From Synergistaceae bacterium UBA6101 (GTDB lineage: Bacteria; Synergistota; Synergistia; Synergistales; Synergistaceae), in the NCBI GenBank assembly GCA_002428495.1, contig DIWR01000010.1:1-26707 (forward strand): a stretch of DNA of 26,707 nt. Reading direction: 5' to 3'. This document shows positions 1 to 8,183 of this stretch, in pieces. Each line of letters opens with the position of its first letter. Position 1 is the first letter of the stretch. Made by a program: the position numbers and the translations under genes. A model generated the notes under the pieces. It had not been told where the DNA came from and ran no database searches. It saw only the letters and a program-made list of their open reading frames with translations.

Positions 1-1406
1 GGGGATTTTTAGCTTACAACAAACAAGCAAGCAACAATGGTGGCGCGTTCATTCTTATCTGTTTCCTTGCACTATTTATCTGGGCAGTACCTCTTATCTG
101 CGCTGAATCCGTTTTCGGTAAAAAAACACGTATGGCCAACGCCGGAGCCTTCAAGGTGCTTCTGGGAGACAACTGGACCTGGGTAGGCGCATGGTGCGCT
201 ATGGTCTGTGTCATGCTCGGCTGCTACTATGTCGTAGTTCTCGGCTGGGTCATGAAATACCTTTCTCTGATATTCACCGGCTTCCTCACACAGGTGCAGG
301 CTGGCGGCACAGAGCTTACTTCCGAAGTCTGGAAGAATTTTGCGACAACTCCTCCTGCATTAGAAGCATGGATGTGGTTCGTTGCCGCTGTTCTTATCGC
401 CGCCGCAATTATCGTACGTGGTGTACAGGGCGGCATTGAGAAGGCAAACAAGATAATGATCCCTGCGGTCTTTGTCCTTCTGGCTATCCTTCTTGTCCGA
501 GTGATCATGCTCCCTGGTGCATGGAAAGGCCTGGAATACATGTACCACGTAGAATTGGTCGACTTTACCCGTCCCAGTGTCTGGCTGGCTGCATTTACTC
601 AGGCGGCATGGTCATCCGGAGCAGGTTGGGGAATGTTCCACGTCTACTTCGTCTATGCGGCCAAGGATGAGGACATCATGCTCAACGCCTTCACCGCAAC
701 ATTCGGAGATATGGTCGCAGCAATGCTCGCAGGTATGGTCGTACTTCCTGCAGTCTTCGCGCTTGCTCCCGATCCTATGGCAGTAATGAAATCAGGCGCC
801 AACGGGCTGACCTTCGTCAACCTGACAAACCTGTTCGCCCATACTACCGGAGGATTCATTATGGCGGTCCTCTTCTTTATAGCACTCTTCTCAGCTGCGC
901 TCAGCTCGGTCATAGCAATGGTCGAGCTTGGATGCCGCAACCTTATGGACATGGGCTTCAGCCGTCCGAAGGCGACAGTATTTGTAACGGCATTCTTCCT
1001 GATCGTCGGAAGCTGGTCGGCTCTTGACAACGGTATTTTCGAAAACCAGGACATGGTCTGGGGAGTCGCGCTTCTGATGGTCGGACTCTTCTACTCGATC
1101 GCCGCTGTTAAGTTCGGTGTTGAAAAGCTTTGGAAGGAAGACATCGAACCCTGCTCAGACATGCATGTCAAATGGATGTGGACAATAATAAAGTTCTTCC
1201 CCATCGAGTTTGCACTGGTCTGGGGCTGGTGGGTATATCAGTCCATAACATGGTACCCGGGAGAATGGTTCAAATTCTGGCCGCTCCAGAAGTACGCTTA
1301 CACTCCAGGATCTATGGTAGTGGAATGGACGGTTCTTGCTGTGATCCTCTTCATTCTCAACGGAGCCATGGCAAAGAACCTTGTCCATGCCAACAAGCTG
1401 GATTAG
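1..1406 (+). CDS. NSS-family Na+-dependent amino-acid transporter, 5' end outside window
   Basis: Inner-membrane secondary transporter of the sodium:neurotransmitter symporter family, expected to import an amino acid with Na+. The reading frame is open from base 3, upstream of the first internal ATG at 132, and the segment encoded there (GFLAYNKQASNNGGAF, then a hydrophobic helix and FGKKTRMANAGAF) matches the conserved TM1-TM2 region of this family. The gene therefore starts before the window; probably only the N-terminus and first part of TM1 are missing. About 467 residues are visible, with many hydrophobic segments and the C-terminal helix pattern of the family, ending at TAG 1404-1406. 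A 40-codon gene follows 33 bp downstream and resembles the small subunit of MetP/MetS-type transporters, so methionine or alanine is a plausible substrate. Family assignment is firm; substrate is inferred. Confidence 0.9.
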   Translation, partial: GFLAYNKQASNNGGAFILICFLALFIWAVPLICAESVFGKKTRMANAGAFKVLLGDNWTWVGAWCAMVCVMLGCYYVVVLGWVMKYLSLIFTGFLTQVQAGGTELTSEVWKNFATTPPALEAWMWFVAAVLIAAAIIVRGVQGGIEKANKIMIPAVFVLLAILLVRVIMLPGAWKGLEYMYHVELVDFTRPSVWLAAFTQAAWSSGAGWGMFHVYFVYAAKDEDIMLNAFTATFGDMVAAMLAGMVVLPAVFALAPDPMAVMKSGANGLTFVNLTNLFAHTTGGFIMAVLFFIALFSAALSSVIAMVELGCRNLMDMGFSRPKATVFVTAFFLIVGSWSALDNGIFENQDMVWGVALLMVGLFYSIAAVKFGVEKLWKEDIEPCSDMHVKWMWTIIKFFPIEFALVWGWWVYQSITWYPGEWFKFWPLQKYAYTPGSMVVEWTVLAVILFILNGAMAKNLVHANKLD

Positions 1407-1439
1407 CTCCGGCCTGAATGGAAAAAGGAGGAAATAAAT

Positions 1440-1562
1440 ATGTGGCAGCTTAACATGGTAGTATGTATAGCAGTTGGTTTCGGTTCCTTTGGATGGGCTC
1501 TCAAAAGGACAATGGATGCTGAAAAAAGAAAGAAGAAGGTCAAAGCTGTAATTCATCCTTAA
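1440..1562 (+). CDS. MetS-like small subunit of the NSS transporter (40 aa)
   Basis: A 40-residue protein with one predicted membrane helix (residues about 6-23, MVVCIAVGFGSFGWAL) followed by a strongly basic cytoplasmic tail (KRTMDAEKRKKKVK). It starts at ATG 1440 with a good ribosome binding site (AAAGGAGG at about 1425-1432) and stops at TAA 1560-1562, just before a terminator. In Corynebacterium the NSS-type methionine/alanine importer MetP needs a tiny one-helix partner, MetS, encoded directly downstream. Size, topology and position all fit that arrangement. Sequence similarity in so short a protein cannot be judged by eye, so the name rests on context. It is too short for most gene finders. 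Confidence 0.75.
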   Translation: MWQLNMVVCIAVGFGSFGWALKRTMDAEKRKKKVKAVIHP

Positions 1563-1575
1563 AACTTGATTTTAC

Positions 1576-1616
1576 TAAAAAGGGGGGGCGGCGATGTATT
1601 GCCGCCTCCCTTTTTG
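1576..1616 (+). terminator. Rho-independent terminator after the transporter genes
   Basis: A long stem with a G-rich 5' arm (AGGGGGGGCGGC) and C-rich 3' arm (GCCGCCTCCCTTTTT), an 8-nt loop, and a run of T. It lies 14 bp after the stop of the small subunit gene and ends the transporter operon. Confidence 0.9.
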
Positions 1617-1963
1617 ATAGGCTACAGCCAGGGCAAAGGATATGGGGACCAGAGAGGCCTTTGCGGCTGTGGCACTGGCTTGGATATTTGCCTCACTTCA
1701 GGGATGCCTGCTCTACCTTGCAGGTGGCTGCATCTCCTCATTCACACGGAAATGTAGGCCCGGTATTTGGGGCTGTAGGCCCTGTTAATAACTTTGTTTC
1801 CCAGCATGATGCAGCAAAGTGGATATATTCATTTTGCATGCTTTGCGGAAGGCTTGAGCTGTACACGAGCCTCGTACTATTTTCAAAGGACACCTGGCAC
1901 AGATAAAATCTTGAACTTCTTTCCTCTTTCCCAATCCGTACACTTATATCCACATAGATAACC
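1617..1963. other. Non-coding region without a recognised element
   Basis: About 350 bp between the transporter terminator and the NrdR-like sites. I see no convincing gene: the open frames here lack ribosome binding sites. Visible structure includes a small hairpin (CCTGC 1707-1711 with GCAGG 1720-1724, and GATG/CATC outside it) and a 9-bp direct repeat TGTAGGCCC at 1753-1761 and 1774-1782, 21 bp apart. No B12-box or other riboswitch core could be found, although the next gene is B12-dependent. Confidence 0.4.
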
Positions 1964-2010
1964 ACACAATATGTAGTGTTTAGTGGATAAGATTCTATTG
2001 CATATAGTGT
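1964..2010. promoter_or_regulatory. Tandem NrdR-box-like sites upstream of the ribonucleotide reductase
   Basis: The 16-mer ACACAATATGTAGTGT (1964-1979) is a close match to the palindromic NrdR box (acaCwAtATaTwGtgt). A second site at 1995-2010 keeps the right half (ATATAGTGT) but has a degenerate left half. The two start 31 bp apart, about three helical turns, which is the usual spacing of paired NrdR boxes. A possible -35 (TTGCAT, 1999-2004) lies inside the second box, with an AT-rich -10 region near 2022-2031; an alternative -10 is TATAAT at 2044-2049. NrdR binding here would repress the reductase gene when dATP is high. The first box is clear, the second is weak. Confidence 0.72.
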
Positions 2011-2115
2011 TTTGCCACTTACATATATAAATTTTTATGTTATTATAATTATTATCGTCAGATAATTTTACGGAATTTTTTTGCCCTTAAGATCAAAGGG
2101 AGGTTTTATATCATT

Positions 2116-3828
2116 ATGTTGCAAAAACCGGAATTCAATAAGCCAGCAAGAGAGATACTCAACGACCGTTACCTGTGGAAGGATGATTTCGGAAATCCAT
2201 CTGAAACGCCCGAGCAGATGCTTTTGCGTGTAGCAAGGCATGTCGCTTCTGCCGAGAAAACGACCCCGCTCCAGTATGTATGGGCCGATGAATACTATGA
2301 TTTGATGGCGAAACTTCTATTCCTGCCCAACAGCCCCACTATCATGAACGCAGGTCGCCCGGCCCCGCATGGCCAGCTTGCCGCCTGTTTTGTCATAGGT
2401 ATCGAGGATTCTATGGAAAGCATATGCGAGGCTATAAGGAAACAGATGCTGATCCACAAGAGCGGCGGAGGGACCGGCTTCAATTTTTCGAACCTGCGCA
2501 GCAGCGGGGCAAAAGTGAACAGCACGAACGGACGGGCATCGGGTCCGATCTCCTTTATGAGCCTTTTTGACAAGGCAACGGAAACTGTCCAGCAGGGCGG
2601 CATGCGCAGAGGAGCCAACATGGGCATCCTCAACGTTGACCACCCGGATATACGTGATTTCATACACTGTAAGGACAAAGACGGGACGATCTCAAATTTC
2701 AACATTTCAGTGGGCATTTTTGACAGTTTTATGGAGAAGGCAGAGACTGACCCTGAAGGAACTGAAGCTGTACTTCTTGACGAAATTGCGGAGACGGCCT
2801 GGAGGACAGGAGATCCTGGAATAATATTCCTGGATGCCATTAACAGGGGAAATACGACCCCTGACCTTGGCCCTCTTACCAGTACCAACCCCTGCGGCGA
2901 ATCACCCCTTTATCCCAACGAGGCCTGCAACCTGGGATCGATTAACCTGGCCAGAATGATCATCAAGGGCGAGTTCGATTATGAGCTTTTGAAGAAGACT
3001 GCTGCTGTTGCCACAAGGTTCCTCGACAGCGTGATAGACGTAAACCATTACCCTCTTCCGGAGATATCGGAGGCTGTCAGGCATACGCGCAAGATAGGGC
3101 TTGGAGTGATGGGATGGGCCGACCTTCTTTTTCAGATGAGGATCCCTTATGACAGCGACCGGGCAATAGAGCTTGCAGAAAAGATCATGTCCCAGATCAA
3201 AGAGACGGCACACGAAACATCGGTCGAGCTCGGTAAGGAAAAGGGCATACCCGGAGCGCTCGAACATCTTGGGCGCCGCAATGCGACCCTTACGTGCATC
3301 GCTCCTACTGGAACGATAGCTCTTCTCGCGGACTGTTCTTCGGGTATCGAACCCCTCTTTGCGCTTGAGCACACCCGGGTACGCACCCAGATAGACGGTA
3401 CAAAGGTGATAATGAAACAGGTGAACAGGCATTATGCCGAGGCCCTCAAAGAGGAACTGCCGGAAAATGTAATAAAATCTGTTTTCGTTACGTCCCATGA
3501 TGTTGCTCCGCTCTCCCATGTCCGCACCCAGGGGGCATTCCAGAAATACACAGACCTTGCGGTCTCAAAAACGGTCAACCTTCCACACGAGAGCACAAAA
3601 AAGGACGTTCTCGATTCTTATGTCCTTGCGTGGAAACTTGGATGCAAGGGGATAACGATATACCGCGACGGCTCAAAGTCAATGCAGGTCCTTTACAGGA
3701 AAGAGGAAGACAAAAAACTCCAACCGGAAGGCGAGGATCTGAAGGCTGAAGAGTCTTTTGAGAAAGTCCCTGTTGCTGTGCCTGCGGCAAGACCGCTAAA
3801 GCTCCTTCTAAAGAGAAGGCAGGACTGA
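2116..3828 (+). CDS. nrdJ: Adenosylcobalamin-dependent (class II) ribonucleotide reductase, short C-terminus
   Basis: Makes deoxyribonucleotides using a thiyl radical generated by adenosylcobalamin, so it works with or without oxygen. Key residues are present: the N-x-C-x-E motif (N258, C260, E262) with the radical cysteine, the reducing pair C91 and C271 (C271 is 11 residues after C260, as in Thermotoga class II enzyme), and the later PTGT motif. Ribosome binding site GGGAGG at 2098-2103, 12 bp from the ATG. At 570 residues it is shorter than many NrdJ proteins: after YRDGSK (residue 516) there is only a charged, cysteine-free tail. The usual C-terminal Cys pair that re-reduces the active site is absent in this frame, while another frame at 3771-3785 reads Cys-Cys-Cys-Ala-Cys-Gly. 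NrdR-like sites lie upstream. Function is near certain; the true C-terminus is in doubt. Confidence 0.93.
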   Translation: MLQKPEFNKPAREILNDRYLWKDDFGNPSETPEQMLLRVARHVASAEKTTPLQYVWADEYYDLMAKLLFLPNSPTIMNAGRPAPHGQLAACFVIGIEDSMESICEAIRKQMLIHKSGGGTGFNFSNLRSSGAKVNSTNGRASGPISFMSLFDKATETVQQGGMRRGANMGILNVDHPDIRDFIHCKDKDGTISNFNISVGIFDSFMEKAETDPEGTEAVLLDEIAETAWRTGDPGIIFLDAINRGNTTPDLGPLTSTNPCGESPLYPNEACNLGSINLARMIIKGEFDYELLKKTAAVATRFLDSVIDVNHYPLPEISEAVRHTRKIGLGVMGWADLLFQMRIPYDSDRAIELAEKIMSQIKETAHETSVELGKEKGIPGALEHLGRRNATLTCIAPTGTIALLADCSSGIEPLFALEHTRVRTQIDGTKVIMKQVNRHYAEALKEELPENVIKSVFVTSHDVAPLSHVRTQGAFQKYTDLAVSKTVNLPHESTKKDVLDSYVLAWKLGCKGITIYRDGSKSMQVLYRKEEDKKLQPEGEDLKAEESFEKVPVAVPAARPLKLLLKRRQD

Positions 3829-3866
3829 CAGGGACATTAACCCAATTTAACCAAAAATAGAGAGGG

Positions 3867-3899
3867 AAGACCGAATGACGATCCTTCGGTCTTTTTTTA
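3867..3899 (+). terminator. Rho-independent terminator after the ribonucleotide reductase
   Basis: Nine-base-pair stem AAGACCGAA (3867-3875) with TTCGGTCTT (3885-3893), nine-base loop, followed by a T run. It lies 38 bp after the stop codon and shows that the reductase is transcribed alone. Confidence 0.9.
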
Positions 3900-4034
3900 T
3901 TGTTCCGAGGTATGACGGGTCAGAGTTCCCCCAAAAAAGGACAAGACATCAATAAATCTCACGATATCCTCCATGTTAGAATTACTTGAAATTAACGTAC
4001 TATTCAAAATATGACTCAAATTGTGAAAATTATA

Positions 4035-4063
4035 TTGACGTTTTCGCGAAATGTGTATATATA
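4035..4063 (+). promoter_or_regulatory. Candidate sigma-70-type promoter, distal, for the aconitase/citrate lyase operon
   Basis: TTGACG (4035-4040), 17-bp spacer, TATATA (4058-4063), with TG bases just upstream of the -10. Transcription would start near 4070, leaving a leader of about 490 nt before the hydratase gene. The motif match is good, but no gene lies close to it, so its role is inferred from direction alone. Confidence 0.55.
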
Positions 4064-4561
4064 TGTGTAGCTGCCAACGAAAGTAGAAAGCGACATGGCA
4101 TGTAAATATTACAAAAGATCCTTGCGCAGCTTTAAAAGCAAGAGTTCGTAAGTCACAGAGTGTCTGTGTTTGTCGGGAAAAGTCTGTCTGGAGAACGGGT
4201 ATGGATAATAGAGATCAATTGATCCATCGGATCTATCTCCAACTATCATGCCTATAGACTTTGTTGATAATAAATAAAAAAATCTGCGTTTTCAGATAAT
4301 ACAACATGAGAAAACGAATTTTCAACACTTCTATGACACTGATTCTGTTCGCAGCATTCAAAAAAAGCACAAAGCAATAGTTTCTTATTCTAAATAATTA
4401 TCTTTATTAAATTTTAATGTTGACATTTAAGGACTACATAAGTTTTTTATAAGGAATTATGGAGGGGGTGAGAGAGGCTTATTGTTACTGGGAACAGAAT
4501 ATCTGTAAGATTTTGTGAGACGGCAGGAACAGAGCTGAAGAATCAAAAGGAGAGGATAGAA
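4064..4561 (+). other. Long non-coding leader or intergenic region before the hydratase
   Basis: About 500 bp with no convincing gene. It holds several short inverted repeats (CACAG/CTGTG near 4154-4170; CGTTTTC near 4287 with GAAAACG near 4311), an AT-rich stretch at 4370-4420 and a TTGACA at 4420-4425 that lacks a good -10 at normal spacing. An 18-codon frame at 4095-4151 has only a weak ribosome site. If the promoter at 4035 is used, this is an unusually long 5' untranslated region. I cannot match it to any known riboswitch or T-box. Confidence 0.4.
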
Positions 4562-6937
4562 GTGCTGAAGTTGGTCAGAAAAGGAGTATATTTGCTCCGC
4601 GGAAACCTCTTGGTAGAAGAGGCGGAAAACATCAATATGGAAGAGATAAACGACCGCTTGACAAACGCAGGCCTTGATCCAATGGGAAGTGTCCTGCCTG
4701 ACAAAAAGAAAGCGTCAAACGGAACCATTGCATACCGAATCTTACAGGCGCACAACGCAGATAAGACCGGTGAAAAATTAAAGATACATTTTGATGCGTT
4801 GGCATCGCATGACATTACCTATGTAGGAATAATTGAGACTGCGATAGCCAGCGGCATGAAAAAATTCCCGATACCCTATGTGCTGACAAACTGCCATAAC
4901 AGCCTTTGTGCCGTAGGCGGGACCATAAACGAAGATGACCATGTCTATGGACTCTCCGCTGCAAAAAAATTCGGGGGAGATTTCGTTCCTCCGCATATGG
5001 CCGTTATCCATTCGTATGTACGTGAAATGATGACGGGATGCGGCAGGATGATCCTTGGTTCTGACAGCCACACGCGGTATGGTGCGCTCGGAACGATGGG
5101 AATAGGTGAAGGAGGCCCTGAGCTGGTAAAACAGCTTTTGAGCCATACTTATGACTTCCCGCGTGCAGAGGTCTTAGCGGTTTATCTTAAAGGTTCACCG
5201 CGCCCCGGCGTAGGTCCGCAGGATGTTGCCCTTGCTCTCATAGGGGCGGTTTTCAAAGATGGTTTTGTTAAAAACAAAGTCCTGGAATTCGTTGGTCCCG
5301 GCGTAAGCAGCCTGCCTGTCGAATTCCGTAACGGGATAGACGTAATGACAACTGAAACAGCCTGTCTATCTTCTATATGGAGAACTGACGGCCGTGTGAA
5401 AAAATATTATGAGATACACGGTAGACCCGGCGATTACATGCAGCTTGATCCAGAAGAAGCAGCATGGTATAACGGTGCAGTAGTGATCGATCTTGATAAA
5501 ATAAAGCCAATGATCGCCCTGCCCTTCCACCCCAGCAACGTTTATACGATAGATGACCTGAACGAAAACGGCGGGGATATACTGGGAAAGGTAGAGAAAG
5601 AAGCATCCGGGCAGATAGAGAACCCTAATCTTACGCTATCTCTTACCGATAAGATCCGCAGCGGACGCTTATTTGTCGATCAAGGCGTCATTGCCGGATG
5701 TGCGGGCGGTACACCGGACAACATAGTTGCGGCAGCGCAAATACTCAAGGCAGGCGGATCAGGGATCGGGGAGTTTTCTCTAAGCGTATATCCGGGCAGT
5801 CAGCCGATAAAGATGGAGCTTTTGGAAAACGGAACACTTTATGACCTGATGTCTGTGGGAGCAACTGTAAGGACAGCCTTCTGCGGCCCATGTTTCGGAG
5901 CATGTGACACGCCTGCAAATAACGGGCTCAGCATCAGGCATACTACCAGGAATTTCCCAAACCGGGAGGGCTCAAAACCGGACGGCGGGCAACTTGCTTC
6001 TGTAGCTCTGATGGATGCCAGATCGATAGCAGCAACTGCCGCGAATGGAGGTATCCTCACCTCGGCGGAGCAATATGGGGAAATCCTGCATGATATCGAA
6101 TATACATTCCGAAAAGAGATATATGACAAAAAGGTCTATCGCGGATTTGGAAAACCTCAGCCCGAAAGGGAGCTCGTATATGGCCCCAACATCCGTCCCT
6201 GGCCCAGGGTCTATCCTCTGGCAGAAAATCTGATGCTCAGCGTGGCCTCGGTAATTACCGATCCTGTCACGACCACGGATGAACTTATTCCGTCCGGTGA
6301 GACGTCCTCCCTTCGCTCCAATCCTCTGAAACTGGCTGAATACGCCCTTTCACGCAAGGATCCCGGATATGTAGGCAGGGCAAAGGCTGCGCAGTCTCTT
6401 GAAAACACGCGCAGGAAGACGGTTGAGGCAAGATCCGGGGAGATCCCTTTTGATCTCAGATCCGTGCTTGCACTGACCAAAACAGATAACGCCATAAAGG
6501 ATACAGGAATAGGCAGCACGATATTCGCTGTCAAGCCCGGAGACGGTTCTGCCCGTGAACAGGCGGCCTCTTCCCAGAAAGTACTCGGGGGGCAGGCAAA
6601 CATTGCAGAAGAGTATGCCACCAAACGATACAGGAGCAATCTTATCAATTGGGGAATGATACCCTTTATCATTGCCCCGGAAGATAAGGTAAAACTTTCT
6701 GTCGGAGACTGGATTTTCATACAGGGGATCCGCAATGCGGTCAGGGAAGGTCACGATCAAATTGATGCAGTAGTGATACACGGAGCTTCAAGGACGGATA
6801 TCATGCTCAAAATGCCGGGTCTCACCAGGGAGGACAGGGAGATCATCCTTGCAGGATGCCTCATGAATCATTACTCGCTGCAGAATGACCTTCAGAGTGA
6901 AATAAACAGAAAAAAAGCAGTTATCAAATACATTTAG
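4562..6937 (+). CDS. Aconitase-family hydratase (YbhJ-like), probable citrate/isocitrate isomerase
   Basis: Cytoplasmic [4Fe-4S] hydro-lyase of the aconitase superfamily, 791 residues. The cluster ligands are visible as C380 (GCAGG) and C441/C444 (CGPC), with GSDSHTRYG in the N-terminal part. The swivel domain carries GSARE (residues 662-666) and RSNLINWGMIPF. Classical aconitases have GSSRE there, so the catalytic serine and arginine are kept but the second serine is alanine. Overall it looks like the YbhJ-type group usually annotated only as 'hydratase'. The start is GTG 4562, supported by AGGAG at 4548-4552. The gene is followed 27 bp later by isocitrate dehydrogenase and then citrate lyase genes, which strongly suggests that it interconverts citrate and isocitrate. 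Superfamily is certain; substrate is inferred from context. Confidence 0.87.
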   Translation: MLKLVRKGVYLLRGNLLVEEAENINMEEINDRLTNAGLDPMGSVLPDKKKASNGTIAYRILQAHNADKTGEKLKIHFDALASHDITYVGIIETAIASGMKKFPIPYVLTNCHNSLCAVGGTINEDDHVYGLSAAKKFGGDFVPPHMAVIHSYVREMMTGCGRMILGSDSHTRYGALGTMGIGEGGPELVKQLLSHTYDFPRAEVLAVYLKGSPRPGVGPQDVALALIGAVFKDGFVKNKVLEFVGPGVSSLPVEFRNGIDVMTTETACLSSIWRTDGRVKKYYEIHGRPGDYMQLDPEEAAWYNGAVVIDLDKIKPMIALPFHPSNVYTIDDLNENGGDILGKVEKEASGQIENPNLTLSLTDKIRSGRLFVDQGVIAGCAGGTPDNIVAAAQILKAGGSGIGEFSLSVYPGSQPIKMELLENGTLYDLMSVGATVRTAFCGPCFGACDTPANNGLSIRHTTRNFPNREGSKPDGGQLASVALMDARSIAATAANGGILTSAEQYGEILHDIEYTFRKEIYDKKVYRGFGKPQPERELVYGPNIRPWPRVYPLAENLMLSVASVITDPVTTTDELIPSGETSSLRSNPLKLAEYALSRKDPGYVGRAKAAQSLENTRRKTVEARSGEIPFDLRSVLALTKTDNAIKDTGIGSTIFAVKPGDGSAREQAASSQKVLGGQANIAEEYATKRYRSNLINWGMIPFIIAPEDKVKLSVGDWIFIQGIRNAVREGHDQIDAVVIHGASRTDIMLKMPGLTREDREIILAGCLMNHYSLQNDLQSEINRKKAVIKYI

Positions 6938-6964
6938 AAACACAAAGAGAAGGGTGGGAATGAT

Positions 6965-8170
6965 ATGAAAATTGGAATGAAGACACCGTTGGTAGAGATG
7001 GATGGGGATGAGATGACCAGGGTCATCTGGGGGAAGATAAAAGAGATCCTGCTTGAACCTTATATTGACCTGAAAACAGAATACTACGACCTGGGACTAA
7101 AGAAACGCGATGAAACAGACGACAGGATAACTGCAGAGGCCGCTGAGGCGGCAAAAAGATACGGCGTAGCAGTAAAATGTGCGACGATCACGCCAAATCA
7201 GCAGAGAGTCAAAGAATATGATCTTAAACAGATGTGGAAAAGCCCGAACGGAACTATAAGAGCCATTCTTGACGGGACCGTCTTCAGGTCTCCGATCTTT
7301 TTGGACTGTATCAGCCCCACTGTAAGGACATGGAACAAACCTATAACGATCGCACGTCATGCTTACGGCGATATATACAAGGATGTAGAGATGGTCATCG
7401 ATACTCCTGGCAAGGTCTATATAACATTTGAGCCTGCTGACGGCGATGAGGGGAAAGCCCAAAAAGAGCTGGTCCATGAGTTCACGGGCGGCGGTGTCGT
7501 TATGGGCATGCATAACCTTGACAGGTCAATAAGAAGCTTTGCGCGTTCATGCTTCAAATATGCGCTGGCAACGAAACAGCCTCTCTGGTTCTCAGCCAAG
7601 GACACCATCTCAAAAAAGTATGACCACCGATTCAAGGATATTTTCCAGGAAATATATGACGCTGAATTTAAAGCGGATTTTGAAAAATGCGGGATAGAAT
7701 ATTTTTACACCCTTATCGATGATGCAGTAGCAAGAGTAATACGTTCTGAGGGGGGCTTTATCTGGGCCTGTAAAAACTATGACGGTGATGTTATGTCTGA
7801 CATGGTAGCCACTGCTTTCGGAAGCCTTGCAATGATGACATCAGTCCTTGTCTCCCCGGATGGAGTATTTGAGTACGAAGCGGCACATGGTACAGTTACA
7901 CGCCACTATTACAAATATCTCAAGGGTGAAGCGACTTCTACCAACCCCATGGCGACGATCTTCGCATGGTCGGGTGCTCTCAGGAAGCGCGGGGAACTTG
8001 ATGGGATAAAAGAGCTCCAGTCCTTTGCCGACAGGCTTGAAAGAGCTTCAACAGAGACGATAGAAGCGGGAATAATGACCAAGGACATTGCATCCATAGC
8101 GGACGTATATGACAAAAAGGTCGTGACGACTGAAGAATTTCTCCATGCGGTAGCGGAGAGGCTAAAATAA
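6965..8170 (+). CDS. icd: NADP-dependent isocitrate dehydrogenase, eukaryote-like homodimeric type
   Basis: Catalyses the reversible oxidative decarboxylation of isocitrate to 2-oxoglutarate. The 401-residue protein matches the IDH1-like subfamily rather than the E. coli-type Icd: MDGDEMTRVIW near residue 13, SPNGTIRAILDGTVFR near residue 93, and AAHGTVTRHYYKYLKG in the C-terminal half. The R-H pair in TVTRHY is the one that contacts the 2'-phosphate of NADP in this subfamily, so NADP is the expected cofactor. ATG start with a GGGTGGGA ribosome site. It sits between the aconitase-like gene and citD, 27 bp after the former, and is very probably co-transcribed. In an anaerobe it could make glutamate precursor or run in the carboxylating direction; sequence alone does not decide. 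Confidence 0.94.
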   Translation: MKIGMKTPLVEMDGDEMTRVIWGKIKEILLEPYIDLKTEYYDLGLKKRDETDDRITAEAAEAAKRYGVAVKCATITPNQQRVKEYDLKQMWKSPNGTIRAILDGTVFRSPIFLDCISPTVRTWNKPITIARHAYGDIYKDVEMVIDTPGKVYITFEPADGDEGKAQKELVHEFTGGGVVMGMHNLDRSIRSFARSCFKYALATKQPLWFSAKDTISKKYDHRFKDIFQEIYDAEFKADFEKCGIEYFYTLIDDAVARVIRSEGGFIWACKNYDGDVMSDMVATAFGSLAMMTSVLVSPDGVFEYEAAHGTVTRHYYKYLKGEATSTNPMATIFAWSGALRKRGELDGIKELQSFADRLERASTETIEAGIMTKDIASIADVYDKKVVTTEEFLHAVAERLK

Positions 8171-8183
8171 AGTAATATAATCA

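Noticed and set aside
1753..1782. Two TGTAGGCCC repeats as a regulator site
   Set aside because: Only two short copies, distant from any promoter, with no known regulator motif.
1617..2115. Cobalamin riboswitch before the B12-dependent reductase
   Set aside because: No B12-box-like core or the usual conserved segments could be found on the + strand; NrdR-like sites explain regulation better.
3900..3960. Possible insertion-sequence remnant after the reductase terminator
   Set aside because: The sequence has no terminal repeat, transposase fragment or duplication that could support it.
4095..4151. 18-codon leader peptide before the hydratase
   Set aside because: Weak ribosome site, unremarkable lysine/serine-rich composition, and no terminator/antiterminator arrangement after it.
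4420..4452. Proximal promoter TTGACA at 4420 for the hydratase
   Set aside because: No acceptable -10 at 16-18 bp; the best AT-rich hexamers are 21 bp or more away. Kept only as a weak possibility.
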